From: Ampullaceana balthica
Taxonomy: Eukaryota; Mollusca; Gastropoda; Lymnaeidae
DNA: 64,000 nucleotides
Direction of reading: 5' to 3'
Assembly: GCA_944989445.1 (NCBI GenBank)
Contig: CALYLW010000130.1
Span: forward strand, 2,446,633 to 2,510,632
This document shows positions 51,840 through 63,305 of the stretch, in pieces (position 1 is the stretch's first letter; each line of letters starts with the position of its first letter). The position numbers and the translations under genes were made by a program. The notes under the pieces are model-generated. The model was not told the DNA's origin, searched no databases, and was given only the letters and a program-made list of their open reading frames with translations.

Positions 51840-53070
51840 TTAAATCTCACTCAAACAGTTCATTAAACCTGAAACGTACCATGCGACTATTTTTGGTACA
51901 CTAAAACGGTGTTATGCATTCTTCTCCATGCCCACACACCATTGGAAAAAAATCTTATTGCTGCTACATGCAAGGCATTAATCAGACTTCAGGATAAAAT
52001 ATTGAATCATTTTGAGGTTACTTTGGAAACTATCGAAAACTGACAGAGGCAGACACAGGGCTAAACATTAGGGATAGATTCGGGAACTTAGTTAGTAACA
52101 TCGAAATATTTTTCTTTTCAATTTTTTGTTTACATTAGGAATTATGTACTATCTGGAAACATATAATTTATGAAGACAATGTGGCCCGAAATTATATTAT
52201 AGTCTATTATAGTGCTAAAATGCTTTGCAGAGGCTATTTACGGAAAAACTAATGGAATACGTAAATGATGCTTTGACATTTTCTACAATTTTATGTGGAT
52301 ACCAAATCATTTTAATTTAAACCTTCCAGTCAAATAACAAGAGAGCAAATTTGTATTCGTCATGAGATGAGATAACTATAGAAATTCATGTGAGGTTTTG
52401 TCAGTTACAGAATTCGGAAAGCAGATACGATTTTCGTACACCTGCTAGTCTACTGGACTTTGAATGCCAGCTGTGAGAGAAGCCTCACTACATTTAAGTT
52501 AACGCAAACTTGATTATGATCAATAAATGAATACGTACGACAGATTGACTAATCTATAGCTATTTTGGATATTGAACATCGCATTGCTGACAATATTGAA
52601 ATATCAAAGATTGTGCCACAAGGAAAACAAAAACCTTGAATTTTAATAAAGAAATAAACGCTCTTTTATTTATTTCTAACATAATAATGTATATTGTCCT
52701 TATTATTACTTTTTTAATAAAAAATCTCTCCTCTTTATAGCATCAACATATTTTTCCCCGGGGGGGGGTGGTTTGGGGGGACACAAAAGATGGGTTCTGC
52801 CCCGGGTGGCACATACCCAAGCTACGCCGCTGAATGCCTGTAGGATTGTTATTAAAAATGAATAATTGAAAACATATTTATAATAGGGAAAATAATTGAA
52901 CACAATTAAAATATTTAGTGGTTTAGGAAATAAATGACAGCGATAGAATGTAGAAACAAAAATCGCTAATGTTTTGTGGTCCCTTAAATTTAAAAGCAGA
53001 AAAGAAATTAATTCATAACGTACTATTTCGACTTATTATTCTTTTTGTTTTTTTAGTTTCACTTTAAACA

Positions 53071-54294
53071 TTATTTGCCCGAATTGTAACTTGTAAATTG
53101 CATTAAAAATGGCCAATCAACTCTGTTCAATAAGTTTGACGATAAGAAACTTCGGAATTTTATTTTTGACTCCCCATAATGGCCCAACATTTGGGAGCGC
53201 TGTTGACTTTGCTTCAGCTGAAGATCTTGCAATATTTTCATTAGCTCGCAAATTTGTTCTGTGCTGGTGTCGGAAACTTTTCGCGCACTTGAAGATGTAA
53301 TTTCTATGCTGGTTTGAGATTTCGTCTTGGCCTCCTTTGCTGACATTTCGTTTTTCTTCCCAGTTTCGACACACAACTTTATCTCACTGGACACCTGACC
53401 CTTGATGGATTCCACCGTTAGCAACAGGCTCTTCAAAACTCCAGTGCCTCGATCTTGACCCTCCAACTTCGCGTAGAGGGCCTCAGCCCCAATCAAAAGA
53501 TCTTCAAGCTTCGTTAACCAGTCCCCTTGCAACCGCCTGGCCTGGAGGTTCTCAAGTTTTTGTATCATCAGGCTCGTCTCCTCCAGTGTCTCCTCTCTGA
53601 TCATCGGCTCCTTGCACTCGACTATCAGGAGAGTTCGCGTGTTTAACGCCTTCTCAAACGTCTCGTCGTTATACCGCCTGCCATGCATCCGGAGATGGTC
53701 GACAATGTCCAGCAGCTTCTGAGTTTGGCTGAACTTCTGTTCTTCATCGCGCGTGTGATTGTTGAATAGCACGATTCTGCCTTGGCATTCTTTCAGAAGC
53801 TCTTTGAATTCTCCAGTTTGTTCCTCGCACCAAGTTTCAAACGTCTTGCCGGACGCTTCGTGGTTATCCACGAACGTCTTCCCGTTGGTCATGACAATGA
53901 TGCAATAATCCTCCACGAATGATTCGCCGAACACATGCTTCAAAAACTTGACTGCCTGGACCTCTTCCTCCGTGAACCTTGACCCGTACTTGAGCACGAG
54001 AAGAATTGCATGATAGCCGACGGGGTTTGTAACGATCGCCCATTTGAGGCCATCCAGGACCAAGTTGAAGCCCTTCTCCTTGTCGCGGTCGGTGTCACAG
54101 ACGCCAGGGCTGTCCACGACTTTGACCACACGGCCGTTGACCTCTCCCACTTCCGACTCTACCGACTTTGTCACGGAGTCCGCACTGGCGCAACTCTCAA
54201 AGGCTTTCCGTCGTAAGATGCTGTTCCCCGTGGCACTCTTGCCATTACCAGTCTTCCCAATCAAGAGAAGGTCGATCTCAGACGCCTTGGGCAT
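53071..54294 (-). CDS. GIMAP/AIG1-type GTPase, gene 2
   Basis: A second AIG1/GIMAP-family GTP-binding protein, 407 residues. The G domain aligns with gene 1 without gaps over the first 64 residues: G1 GKTGNGKS (13-20), SVTK (42), G3 DSPG (61-64) and G4 TNGK (136-139, where gene 1 has TNGD), followed by RIVLFNN. The C-terminal half is less charged than gene 1 and ends differently (LLNRVDWPF..). The exon is much richer in G and C than its surroundings and than gene 1. The start is firm: a TTTTAAAG acceptor lies 6 nt before the ATG, as in gene 1, so an untranslated upstream exon is likely. No disruption seen. Probable role in immune or stress responses is inferred from the family. Confidence 0.93.
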   Translation of the reverse strand: MPKASEIDLLLIGKTGNGKSATGNSILRRKAFESCASADSVTKSVESEVGEVNGRVVKVVDSPGVCDTDRDKEKGFNLVLDGLKWAIVTNPVGYHAILLVLKYGSRFTEEEVQAVKFLKHVFGESFVEDYCIIVMTNGKTFVDNHEASGKTFETWCEEQTGEFKELLKECQGRIVLFNNHTRDEEQKFSQTQKLLDIVDHLRMHGRRYNDETFEKALNTRTLLIVECKEPMIREETLEETSLMIQKLENLQARRLQGDWLTKLEDLLIGAEALYAKLEGQDRGTGVLKSLLLTVESIKGQVSSEIKLCVETGKKNEMSAKEAKTKSQTSIEITSSSARKVSDTSTEQICELMKILQDLQLKQSQQRSQMLGHYGESKIKFRSFLSSNLLNRVDWPFLMQFTSYNSGK

Positions 54295-54302
54295 TGTCAG
54301 CT
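54295..54302 (-). promoter_or_regulatory. Predicted splice acceptor just upstream of the GIMAP 2 start
   Basis: Minus strand reads GATTATCTTTTAAAG, then CTGACA, then ATG. Position relative to the ATG is identical to GIMAP 1. Confidence 0.5.
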
Positions 54303-54439
54303 TTAAAAGATAATCACAGAAAGTAAATACAGATTTAATTAGTGGTGGAACACTACAATTTTTTGTCTATGAATCAGTAGTATTAAACAATTACTTTGTA
54401 GATAGCTTCACAATCCAACATGTAACGGAATCAAACGAG

Positions 54440-55232
54440 AAAACGTGAGAGAAACCAGAACGGGATCTAACAGGGAACAGTATTCCATCAGGAATAATAT
54501 CCTATTTAACTAAATGCTACAAATATTGGTTAACCACCAGGGAACCAGATTTCCTGAGCTAACGGGGTCATATGGAGAGGGATTCAAACCAGAATGTGAC
54601 CCCATTATCCAACGTAATCACACTTGGGTATATAATCCAACTGAAGAATGGAATCATATCGCGGTAAGGGATTTGAGGAAAATGGAATCTTATTATGCAA
54701 TGGGATCAAACTGGGGTATTTGATCCTACCAAAATATAGGATTAAATAGGGCGAAAGGGATTCTACCAAGAACAAGATCCCATTATTCAATAGTAGCATG
54801 CTGTGGTACGTGATCCGATCAAGTATGGGAATTCATCAAGGAAAGGGATGGACCCATAATAGGGTCCCATCGTGCAAAGGAATCATAATTTAATCCAAAG
54901 GAAGTATTGAATCATATCGGGGAAAGGGATTCTACTAAAACGGGATCCCATTTTGCAACGGGATCATACTGGAAAAAAGATTCAAACCAGAACGGCATCA
55001 CAGTATGCTACGGGATAATACTGGGATATGTGAACCGATCGGTGTATGTGATCATATCTGGGAAAGGGTTAACATCACGAATGGGATCCCTTATGCAACT
55101 TGATCACAATGGGATATGTAATCCCAACGAAGAAAGGAATCATATCGGGGAGGGAATTCGAATAAGCTCCAGATCCCATTATTCAATGGGATCGTACTGG
55201 GTGGGGTCCTAAATGGGATCCATAATGCAGGC
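54440..55232 (+). repeat. Degenerate GATC-rich satellite, period about 85-90 bp
   Basis: About eight diverged units recognisable by CATTATGCAACGGGATCATA followed by CTGGGATATGTGATCC and GGGGAAAGGGATTCTACC. Anchors at about 54691, 54782, 54868, 54950, 55002, 55090 and 55178 give spacings of 91, 86, 82, 52, 88 and 88. GGATC/GATCC occurs in inverted pairs. It lies in the likely first intron or promoter region of GIMAP 2. Confidence 0.8.
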
Positions 55233-57205
55233 CCGGGGTCGTCGGGAATGTCAGATGGTATATACATATATATATATACAATATAATATATAATTATTTA
55301 ATGGTTCACACGTTTAAAAAGCCGAGTTAAACTAGATTGGCACAACAGAATGTAGCATTGGTTCCAAGAATCAACACTCGGAGATGAGTTCACTGGATGA
55401 TGTTGAGTATCAACAACGTATATAACTTACAAACGTAATGCAATCACAAAGACAGTATTAGTTTATGAAATAAATGTATCATTATATTCATGCGTTAAAA
55501 TAGTAATTATTGTTAAGTAATCTTTTGGATACGACTCACCAATGCAGTTAAGAAATGTAATCATGTTCCGTTGTCATAACTCATTGTTGGTTTGTTTATA
55601 ACAACCCCGTGCAGGACTGGTAATCGATGAACTGCAGTCTATTTTAGGTAGAAATTTCCTGGGGAAATGGACGGCCTGTTTCTTCGAAACTTTTGTCAAC
55701 TTTTAAATTTCCAAGAAAAATCTAACAAAACATTTGGGGAAAACCACATAATATAAAATAAACAATTTGGAGGAAAAGCAACCTTTAAAAAATAATATGA
55801 GAAATAAGTATAATAATCTCAGCTGCTAGATGGACCTTAGATCAAGCTTTAAATTTAAATACGTCATCGCAAAATCATCGTAAGAAAATACACTTCATTA
55901 ATCTCGACACCAAAAACTTTTTTCCCCCCAGCCCTACGTCATGAATAAGGGATAAAGTTTTTTTTTCCTGTGTAATTCAAAATCTACATCTTCTCGGTTA
56001 TCTCGCACACTGACCGAAGGTTACCGTAGCTTTATATATATACTGTTACAGTAGAGAATGACGTAGTCCTTCTTTAATAAACTCAGATAAAATACCTATT
56101 ACCTCTGGAAAAAAATGACATTATAAAAAAACAACATACGTGTATGTTTTTGTTGAATACCACTTACATTTATGTAAAAAAAAATTTAAAAATTGAATCT
56201 TCATTTAGTAAATAGATGAAAGTTTCGTTTGTTTTAGGTCAATCCCAGAATTGAGTGGAAGGAACATTTCAAGGGCATGTAAATGGTGTGAAGTAACTAA
56301 CTTTGATTGGAGGAGTTATAGTTCTTTAAATTACTTACAGAGTTATTTATTTTGTGAAATAAATTTAGCTGATTGGAAGTTTTAGCTATTGTTAGCCGTT
56401 TTTTCTTTGGATAAATGTTTTTCTGTCAAGAGTCACTGATTTTTTTATAGAATAGTTAATCCTCTGTAATATACCAGGAATTTTCATTCCGCTAAACTGA
56501 AAATAAAATAATTATTTTCAATATGTTGACAGTTTATTTCAACAGCACCCGGTAATTATATTCCCTACTCCACCAGAATAAAAATTTAATAATTAAAAAA
56601 TTAAATTACAATTATTCGATATTCTACATTGATTGCCTTTATAAGAAACTACCTGACCCGCGCCGTAGCATACGCCGCTAATGATTTAGTGACGGGTGAA
56701 GACTTCCTGAAAGACACAGTTGTCAAAATGGGGTGTGTTTGGACAAACGACTGTGAATGAATGAAAAGAAGGAACTCTGGAGAGACCCGCGGCGTATCAC
56801 CCGTAAAAATGACGGAAGTGTTCAGCTGAAATAAATTTATTTTGAAAGAATGCACTTTTTTAGGGCGCCTATGGCGCCCACCTTTTTCAAAATCCCAACT
56901 AACTTGTCCTTGTTTGATCAATACGAAATATTAAACTTTCTGAAATGTACACAAAGTATTTTATAACTTTTTACAATGTTCCCTTTTTACAAAATTAAAA
57001 TGTCAGCGAAAACAATTACGTCATCTAATTTTTTTTTACAGCGCATATTTAATGTGCACACCTTTTGATGCATTGGTGCAGTAATTTGGTGCGCTGCTGT
57101 CTAAAATTAGTATCTGTTGAACATACTTGCAGCTTGTCTCGCAGGGTCCGACCACGAAGAGAATTATATATATAGATACCACAAGCTCATTGCTGTTATT
57201 GTGTT
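55233..57205. other. Non-coding interval
   Basis: AT-rich DNA with a small TA run near 55260. Short GC-rich patches at 56650-56690 and 56868-56885 (GGGCGCCTATGGCGCCC, a palindrome) could be decayed element ends. No gene was recognised. Confidence 0.4.
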
Positions 57206-57211
57206 TAATAT

Positions 57212-59295
57212 TATGCCGTCTTTACACCGTCTTGGACCCTCGGGCAAAGTAATAGTGTTGGGCCCCTGGGCAAAGAAAGAGTGCTGCCCCCCTCTTCCCC
57301 CCCCCAGGAATAAAAAAATAAATGATGTATAATATTAAAAATAATGTATTATTTATTTTATTGCCACTATAGACTACTAATTTCAACAACATTGTTGTTA
57401 AGACGTGCTGTACAGCTGCTACTATAATCAACATTAAGCATGAAAAACAGAGAGAAAAATATTTTATTTACATGTTTTCTAATAGTAATTATGATATTTA
57501 CTTTAAAAAAAACAAAAATACACACAAAACAGATATGTACATATGTTTTTATAAAAAAAATTAGCACCATAACATATTACATCTATAACACAAGGTCAAA
57601 CAACGGTATTAACATTCGTAATGGGGAAAAAAATAGTTTGATTAGAAAAATTTCAGTACGGTACTTTATTATAACAAGCGTTTGTAACATTTCTTTTCAG
57701 AAAATAGTTTTATTATCGGATTGAAGTCAATGGTCTTCAGGATGTCATTTTCTATGCTCATGAGTGAAAGCCAGTTCAAACGATGCTGTCCCATTGGACT
57801 ACGAAGTTGATTTTTTATACGCTTAAGTATTTAAAAAGAACGTTCTCCTGTACAGTTGCTCACCATCATGAACATGAACACTCTGAGTGCATTTTAAATG
57901 TTCGGAAAAACAGATTTTAAATTGTCCGAAATTATTTTTCTGTACAGTGCAGGGAGAGTCTTACAATTTTCTTCGAGAAAACCATGCAATGGTTGAGATG
58001 TTCACATTTGATGTAAAAGGTCGTCATAACTCAAGTCTTTGGGGTACGCATTGGAAAGATGTTCGCATTTTTTCTTTAGTGCATCAGAAGTAATGGTTTT
58101 TAATTCATTCAAGAAAGAAAACAGATTTCCAATTTGTGAATACGCCTCTGCACGTCTTGTTAGGTCAACGATTAAAGTCTCCAGAATAGGGAGGAAAATT
58201 TATACCCTGATTTTTTCGGACTTATTTAGAAGTAACTCTTCTCCTGGCTTATCAAACCTACTAAAACGCACACTTCGGGCTCGTTCCCGTATTTTCCCCT
58301 CATAATCATAGTAATTGGCATATGGACACATACTCCTGGTTTTGAATTCATATTCAGTGAATTTGTCTCTATTTTCCCGAAGATAGCTTTTCAGCGACTC
58401 AAGATGATTTGTGGCAACTAGGATGTTTACATTCTTTGATTGTAAAACTTCGCTTTTTGTATTCATCCTTTCTAGAATGTCCTTCCAAAGACTTGTAAGA
58501 AAGATTGTTTCAAGGTGTTCCATTTTTTTGCTCAAACCTTCCGCCTCACACCTTGTTGTCACTTGCTGTTCATTGTTACCTGATATAGAATCCAGTGCAT
58601 GTTTTATTTTGTCGAAACCCCTACACAAAGCATGAACAGCATCAAAGGTGCTGACCAACGTGTGTCAGACAGACGCTTGAACACAACATCTTTTTCTAAA
58701 TATGATGTCATTACATTCCAGCGATGAGTAGAAACAGCAAAAATGTATACAGGTGCTGAACAAAGTCAAAGAATTTTATAGACTGTAGACAACACTCTGC
58801 AGATTTTACTCCCACCAAATTCAGGCTGTGTCCTGCACAGGGGACATAGATGACAAACTCATTGAGTTCATGAATACGTGCCTGCAATCCAGTGTATCGT
58901 CCAGTCATATTTGAATTTGACGCATTATCGTATGATTGGCCACGGCAGTTTGATAGTGGAATTTTGTTCTCTTTAAGAAAATTAAATTGGAACCAACGCA
59001 TAGTGTTACAGTATTCCTACATAGCTATACTGTATTGTGCGCATGCTCACGGGACCTACATTTTTAAACCCGGCGCGTTAGAGAGCTTTCACTTTGTCCA
59101 AGGTTGGAAGTCATTGATAAACTTAAAGGGCCCGTCGCATATTCATATAAACTCAAAATTATGAGATTTTTTATAAAATAAAACTAAATTTTATAAGTTT
59201 TCCGAAACCCTCCCTACAACATATTCGCATGGGGCCCCTATACTCGTGGGCCCCCGGGCAAATGCCCAACGGTCCTATGCGTTAAGACGGCCCTG
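57212..59295 (-). mobile_element. Relic hAT transposon, minus-strand transposase
   Basis: Right end (complement) CAGGGCCGTCTTAACGCATA continuing GGGCATTTGCCCGGGGGCCC; the left end near 57212 reads ATGCCGTCTTTACACCGTCT with CTCGGGCAAAG and GGGCCCC, a diverged inverted repeat. No clear target duplication, so the left border is approximate. Confidence 0.78.
57725..59005 (-). pseudogene. hAT transposase relic (ZMYM1/DUF4371-like)
   Basis: Read on the minus strand: 58711-59001 contains LSNCRGQSYDNASN, MTGRYTGLQARIHE and FVIYVPCAGHSLNLVGVKSA, the catalytic-region signature of ZMYM1-like hAT transposases. 58200-58658 (152 codons) holds the following helical insertion region. 57725-57870 carries CTGERSF..LKRIKNQLRS and LNWLSLMSIENDILKTIDF, the dimerisation segment. 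The three parts are out of frame and separated by stops. The N-terminal domains are missing. Confidence 0.85.
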
Positions 59296-59299
59296 CGTG

Positions 59300-60180
59300 T
59301 AAAGCATCTACAATTACTTTACACGGGCGAAAATTGTACGCGTTATGAAAATACCGATAATAAAATTCGTATGTGAAACTTATACCGAGTTATTCGTATG
59401 GATTAAAATTGGATCATAAAATTTTTCGTCATAGCTGACATAACTGGATCAGTGGAGCGAAGTACAAGAGAAGTGCCTTACAATCGGCTCATTTAGTCAT
59501 ATTCCATTGATCTATCGTTTTCCTCTCAAAAATCTATAACGGTATTAATTTCATGCTGGTTTTTAAAATAATCGTTTTAATGATGTTCTTTAACATGGTA
59601 CAGTGCATTGAAAAGGTTTCTATGTTATGTGGGGAAATGTTATATGAGTGAGTCATTTCGCGTAAATTATTAGTGTGCATGGAGCATCCCGTGCGCACCA
59701 GAGTATGCATTAGAGGGTTTTTTGTGTTTTAATGAACGCAGTTGTGTTTTGGGTGGTTATTATGGTTGCCGTTGAATTTAAACTACCAGAAACGCAAACG
59801 ATTGGTGCGATTAAAACAATAAATACAGTCCCATTCTGTATAATAGTACCATTTAGCTAGAGTACGATATAATACGCACCAGGATTTTTTTTCGCGTTTA
59901 AATTTGCTTTTCCTCATTATTGTGGAGACTACTTAAATATTCCAAAGTTTTCATTTTTTTAGGCGTATTACCCCAACCAACCCCGTTCAGCAGTGGCGGC
60001 TCCAGGTAGACAGAGAATCACTGGTTCTCGGCCCACCAATTCCAATGAAGTGCATACGGCTAACACTATGCATAAGCGTCGGACGCAATAATCTTCTGTA
60101 TTGAAGGCACTTCTTTCATAGATTTTAAACACACACACCAATACTCTATTAAATCTAGGAGAAACATTATCTAGTGGGAC
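59300..60180. other. Non-coding interval
   Basis: No gene recognised. One hAT-type end, CAGTGGCGGCTCCAGGTAGA at 59991, has no identified partner. A family D tail (GCGTCGGACGCAATAATCTT) lies at 60076-60110. Confidence 0.45.
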
Positions 60181-61615
60181 CTTGATGACCTACAATAATA
60201 ACACAGATGTTCAAGGTACACGCAGACATCACCTTTGACCCTGTTAGTATTAGCACTAGCTTCGCTTCTGTGTGCAAGTCTGTGACCTGATTGCCTTTAT
60301 TTCTCATTAAATGTTTACTAATAGAAAGGAGCAAACGCCCTTAAAACTCTTATCCAAGAGATGTGCCATATTTCACTTCCACCTTTTCACGCCCAGCTAA
60401 TAAACACAGTATGTAAACACATCTTATTCGATCGTAGACTCGTTATTGATGTTGGTTCCGCCCATAAAAGAGGTACACTGTTTTTATTCCTTCAAGGTTA
60501 CCAGCAAATGTAAAAATGGTGACATATTGACTATATTCTGAGTTTGAGTGATGGTAGTTTCACTTAAATGAAACCGGAATGCAACATGTTTACTATTTTA
60601 TGGACTTTTATGGACTATGTTATCAGGCGGAATTCTCTATTATAAAGCTGAAAGGTTAGTTTGTAATAAATATAAACTGTTTCTATGTAGTTAAAATGCT
60701 ACTTATCCAACAGAAGTAAAAATGGAAATGTATTACATAGGGCTGCGGATTAAATTATTTTTAACGATTAATCGCATTATCACATACAAATTATTGGAAG
60801 TCAAAAAGTAAATAAAAATTATAAAAAATAGCGGTCGATAAATAATAAATTTTCTGATGATTACACGAACATTTTGGTTTTAAACTATGAACTGACGGGA
60901 AAGTTCAAAAAGTTGATAAAGTTTGCCTACCATGGTTCTAACACTTCGCCTACATACCAAACCAAATAAAAAGCATATTAAGCTAATGGCAGTAATGGAG
61001 TCTGACTCAGAGACAGAAAATGAAGAAAGCTCTTCTGATGGATTACTGCGTTACAAAATGTACATGAAATTTCCTGATCCATTGACACTCTACAATGATG
61101 GAAACTTAATGAACATCGATATCCGATATGTCATTCCTTGCCAAGACCGTTTTGTGCATACCAGTTACCTCAGTTCCATGTGAATGATTGTTCAGCTCTT
61201 CTGATTATATCGTAAATTAGACCCGCTCATCACTTGAACCAAATAATGTTAACACCGTTGTCTTTTTGCGTAGTTGGTTAAAAGATGACGTATAAAGGGG
61301 ACATTCCAGTCTTATTTAGATTTTCAACAAGAACGTTGAATAAGTGTTATTTGTGACATCATGAATTTTAATTTTTGGCTTTAATGGAAATTAACGATAA
61401 ATTAATCATTAAGTTTTGAAAAGTTAACGATTAAATTTAAATTAATCGTTAACAGCCCTAGTATTATCGTATATACTCGTTCTAAAGCAGACCTTTTTTT
61501 TTGGACAAAATCTAGGGGGAAAGTTGGGTGATCGGCTCACGAGCGGGTCAAAGGTGATGTCTGCGTGTACCTTGAACATCTGTGTTGTTATTGTAGGTCA
61601 TCAAGGTCCTTGTCT
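60180..61615. repeat. Inverted repeats of family E flanking a hAT element
   Basis: CCTTGATGACCTACAATA..AACACAGATGTTCAAGGTAC..GACATCACCTTTGACCC at 60180-60240 has a near-perfect complement at 61556-61615. These 60-bp arms could be the ends of one 1.4-kb element, or two family E insertions in opposite orientation. The TAGGGCTG element copy 3 lies between them. Confidence 0.7.
60738..61460 (+). mobile_element. hAT-derived element, TAGGGCTG family, copy 3
   Basis: Starts TAGGGCTGCGGATTAAATTA and ends ATTAATCGTTAACAGCCCTA. Flanks GTATTACA (60730-60737) and GTATTATC (61461-61468) match at 6 of 8 positions. The plus-strand ORF 60923-61183 begins with the same region as the relic in copy 1 (SDSETENEESSSDGLLRYKM) but shifts frame before the WWK/RYP segment, which persists in another frame. 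Orientation is opposite to copy 1. Confidence 0.85.
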
Positions 61616-62518
61616 ACGTTCTACAAGATTCAACTGCTCTACTAGAAGCTATAATATATTATTAAACATCTTCAGTTACCATATTTAATAATTTTATTTA
61701 TTTTTGTGAATTATGTTTTAATAAATTCTTTGACAAATTTTGTTTTCAACAAGGAATTTTAATGCAGGGGCTTTCGCCACTGTTTACCAAAGATATATAT
61801 ATATATATATATATTTTAAATACCGGTAACACTTGCTCTAAAAAAAGAGCACAACGACAAAGATAAGTAGTATAAAGTTAACAATCATAATTACCGATTT
61901 AGCTTGGTTTTTTTTATAAATGTGTACCATTTTGTTTGAAGTGTCCTATTATTCTTGTGAGCTCAGCTTACGAGGGGTTACATACTTTTAATACTTTTCT
62001 CTTCCAAAAGAGGGGGAGGGGTTGAGTAAAATATTTTATGTACAAATAGCACGTCCAAATTTTTATGATGATGTCCAAATAATTTCCTATATTTAAATTA
62101 TGAAGACAATGGCACATATATTGGGGATGCCATATATAAGAGCAACTAAAAAAACCCGTTACGCCCTTAAAACGTTTTCAGTATATTTTTTTTCTATCTT
62201 AAGAGCCCTACTCGATGAATGCTCTCGTCATTACGACTCCTGTGAGTGCTAAACGTTTGTCAAAACATGTGTAAAGATATGCTTTGCAAGGCTTTTCAAC
62301 AGTGATATCAGTGACTAGAAGTTGGGGAAAGGACACAAATAAGTCTACTGTTGTAGCCTCAACTGATCCCTTTGAAAGCTTGTTCCGGTCGCTAATTATT
62401 TATTTCCCATTGCAAGAACGAGCAGTTCATGTATTGGGTTCTTGTATTTATTCGTCTGAACTTCATATCCTAAGTCTTATTATCATGGAGCTGTCTACCG
62501 GCGCATTGATAGCCTAGA
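61616..62518. other. Non-coding interval
   Basis: A (TA)n run at 61793-61813 and AT-rich DNA; the ORF at 62284-62517 has no recognised motif. Confidence 0.4.
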
Positions 62519-62523
62519 CCAGT

Positions 62524-62800
62524 AGGTGCGAACCTTTTTGGGGCCGCATGCCCAAAATTAAATAGATTGGTTTTTCGTAATTAATCGGATTTTTTTGTTG
62601 CATACATTCTGATAGCTGCATCAAATCTCAGCTCATACTTCGTTAATTTGAGCGCAACAGATGCAGCACTCTGGTCATCTGATAGTCTGTTTCTTGTGTC
62701 ACATTTGATATAATTCAAAGCTGAAAACAGCTGTTCACAGGCATAAGATGATCCAAACAAAGTCAGAATAGCACCCCCAAATGTTTTCATTGATTTAAAC
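62524..62800 (-). pseudogene. hAT transposon end with C-terminal transposase fragment
   Basis: A hAT-like end CAGTAGGTGCGAACCTTTTT at 62524 is followed by a minus-strand fragment (62581-62790) reading LFGSSYACEQLFSALNYIKC and SDDQSAASVALKLTKYELRF, the dimerisation region of ZBED/GTF2IRD2-type transposases. The upstream part of the enzyme would lie to the right, but only unrecognised sequence is found there. Confidence 0.75.
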
Positions 62801-62848
62801 TATTTTTGGCAGAGAATTCCCCACTTTAAGGATGTCATTTTCACAACT

Positions 62849-63044
62849 ATCAATTGTGCTGTCCTGTGTGATCTCTATCAATTGTGCTGTCCTGTGTGAT
62901 CTCTGTCAATTGTGCTGTCCTTTGTGATCTCTATCAATTGTGCTGTCCTGTGGGATCTCTATCAATTGTGCTGTCCTGTGTGATCTCTATCAATCGTGCT
63001 GTCCTGTGTGATCTCTATCAATTGTGCTGTCCTGTGTGATCTCT
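62849..63044 (+). repeat. 28-bp minisatellite, 7 copies
   Basis: Units ATCAATTGTGCTGTCCTGTG plus TGATCTCT, starting at 62849 and every 28 bp to 63044, with a few substitutions. Confidence 0.93.
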
Positions 63045-63305
63045 TTACACTCTTCTCAAGCGTTGCACGCAGATCAAAGAATTTTCTTTTTCACGTTATA
63101 GAAATTTCTTGAGATCAAGTTCTTCAACGTTAGATTTATCTGGAGAAATAAAATACAAAATACAAAAACAAACAAGGACAAACGATATACTACTTGTTTT
63201 TGTTGTCCCTTCCCTTTTCTTTCTCTTTTACCTTAATATTTATTGCATAATATGTTTTACACATTCAAATAATACTGATGTAAGTACGTATTTTATGTTA
63301 TTGTA

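Larger units (their letters stand above)
48780..52640 (+). pseudogene. Outer hAT transposase relic (DUF4371/ZMYM1-like), interrupted
   Basis: The N-terminal part 48780-49188 reads MAFCGHIENN..IGNILELMHLLAIYDPVLREH then YFSIVVDSSPYISYKNQTS, as in DUF4371-type hAT transposases. It breaks off after LKIK. The matching continuation DCRGQ is found at 51554, on the far side of the inserted element. The C-terminal dimerisation region is at about 52470-52610 (CERSLTTFKLTQT, AILDIEHRIADNIEISKIV). Stops and frameshifts are numerous, and a 15-bp minisatellite (51623-51839) has expanded within it. Not functional. Confidence 0.8.
47432..52832 (+). mobile_element. 5.4-kb hAT transposon, outer element of a nested set
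   Basis: Left end CAGTGGAATAGCGAGGGGGT and right end (complement) CAGCGGCGTAGCTTGGGTAT are inverted repeats. A perfect 8-bp duplication AATGCCTG flanks it (47424-47431 and 52833-52840). Subterminal DNA is GC-rich with GGCGGCAC. A left-side stretch of about 420 bp (47480-47890) is duplicated at 47880-48240. The transposase relic is split by a second hAT element at 49189-51546. Confidence 0.9.

Noticed and set aside
51605..51850. Five-residue-repeat ORFs
   Set aside because: Generated by the 15-bp minisatellite.
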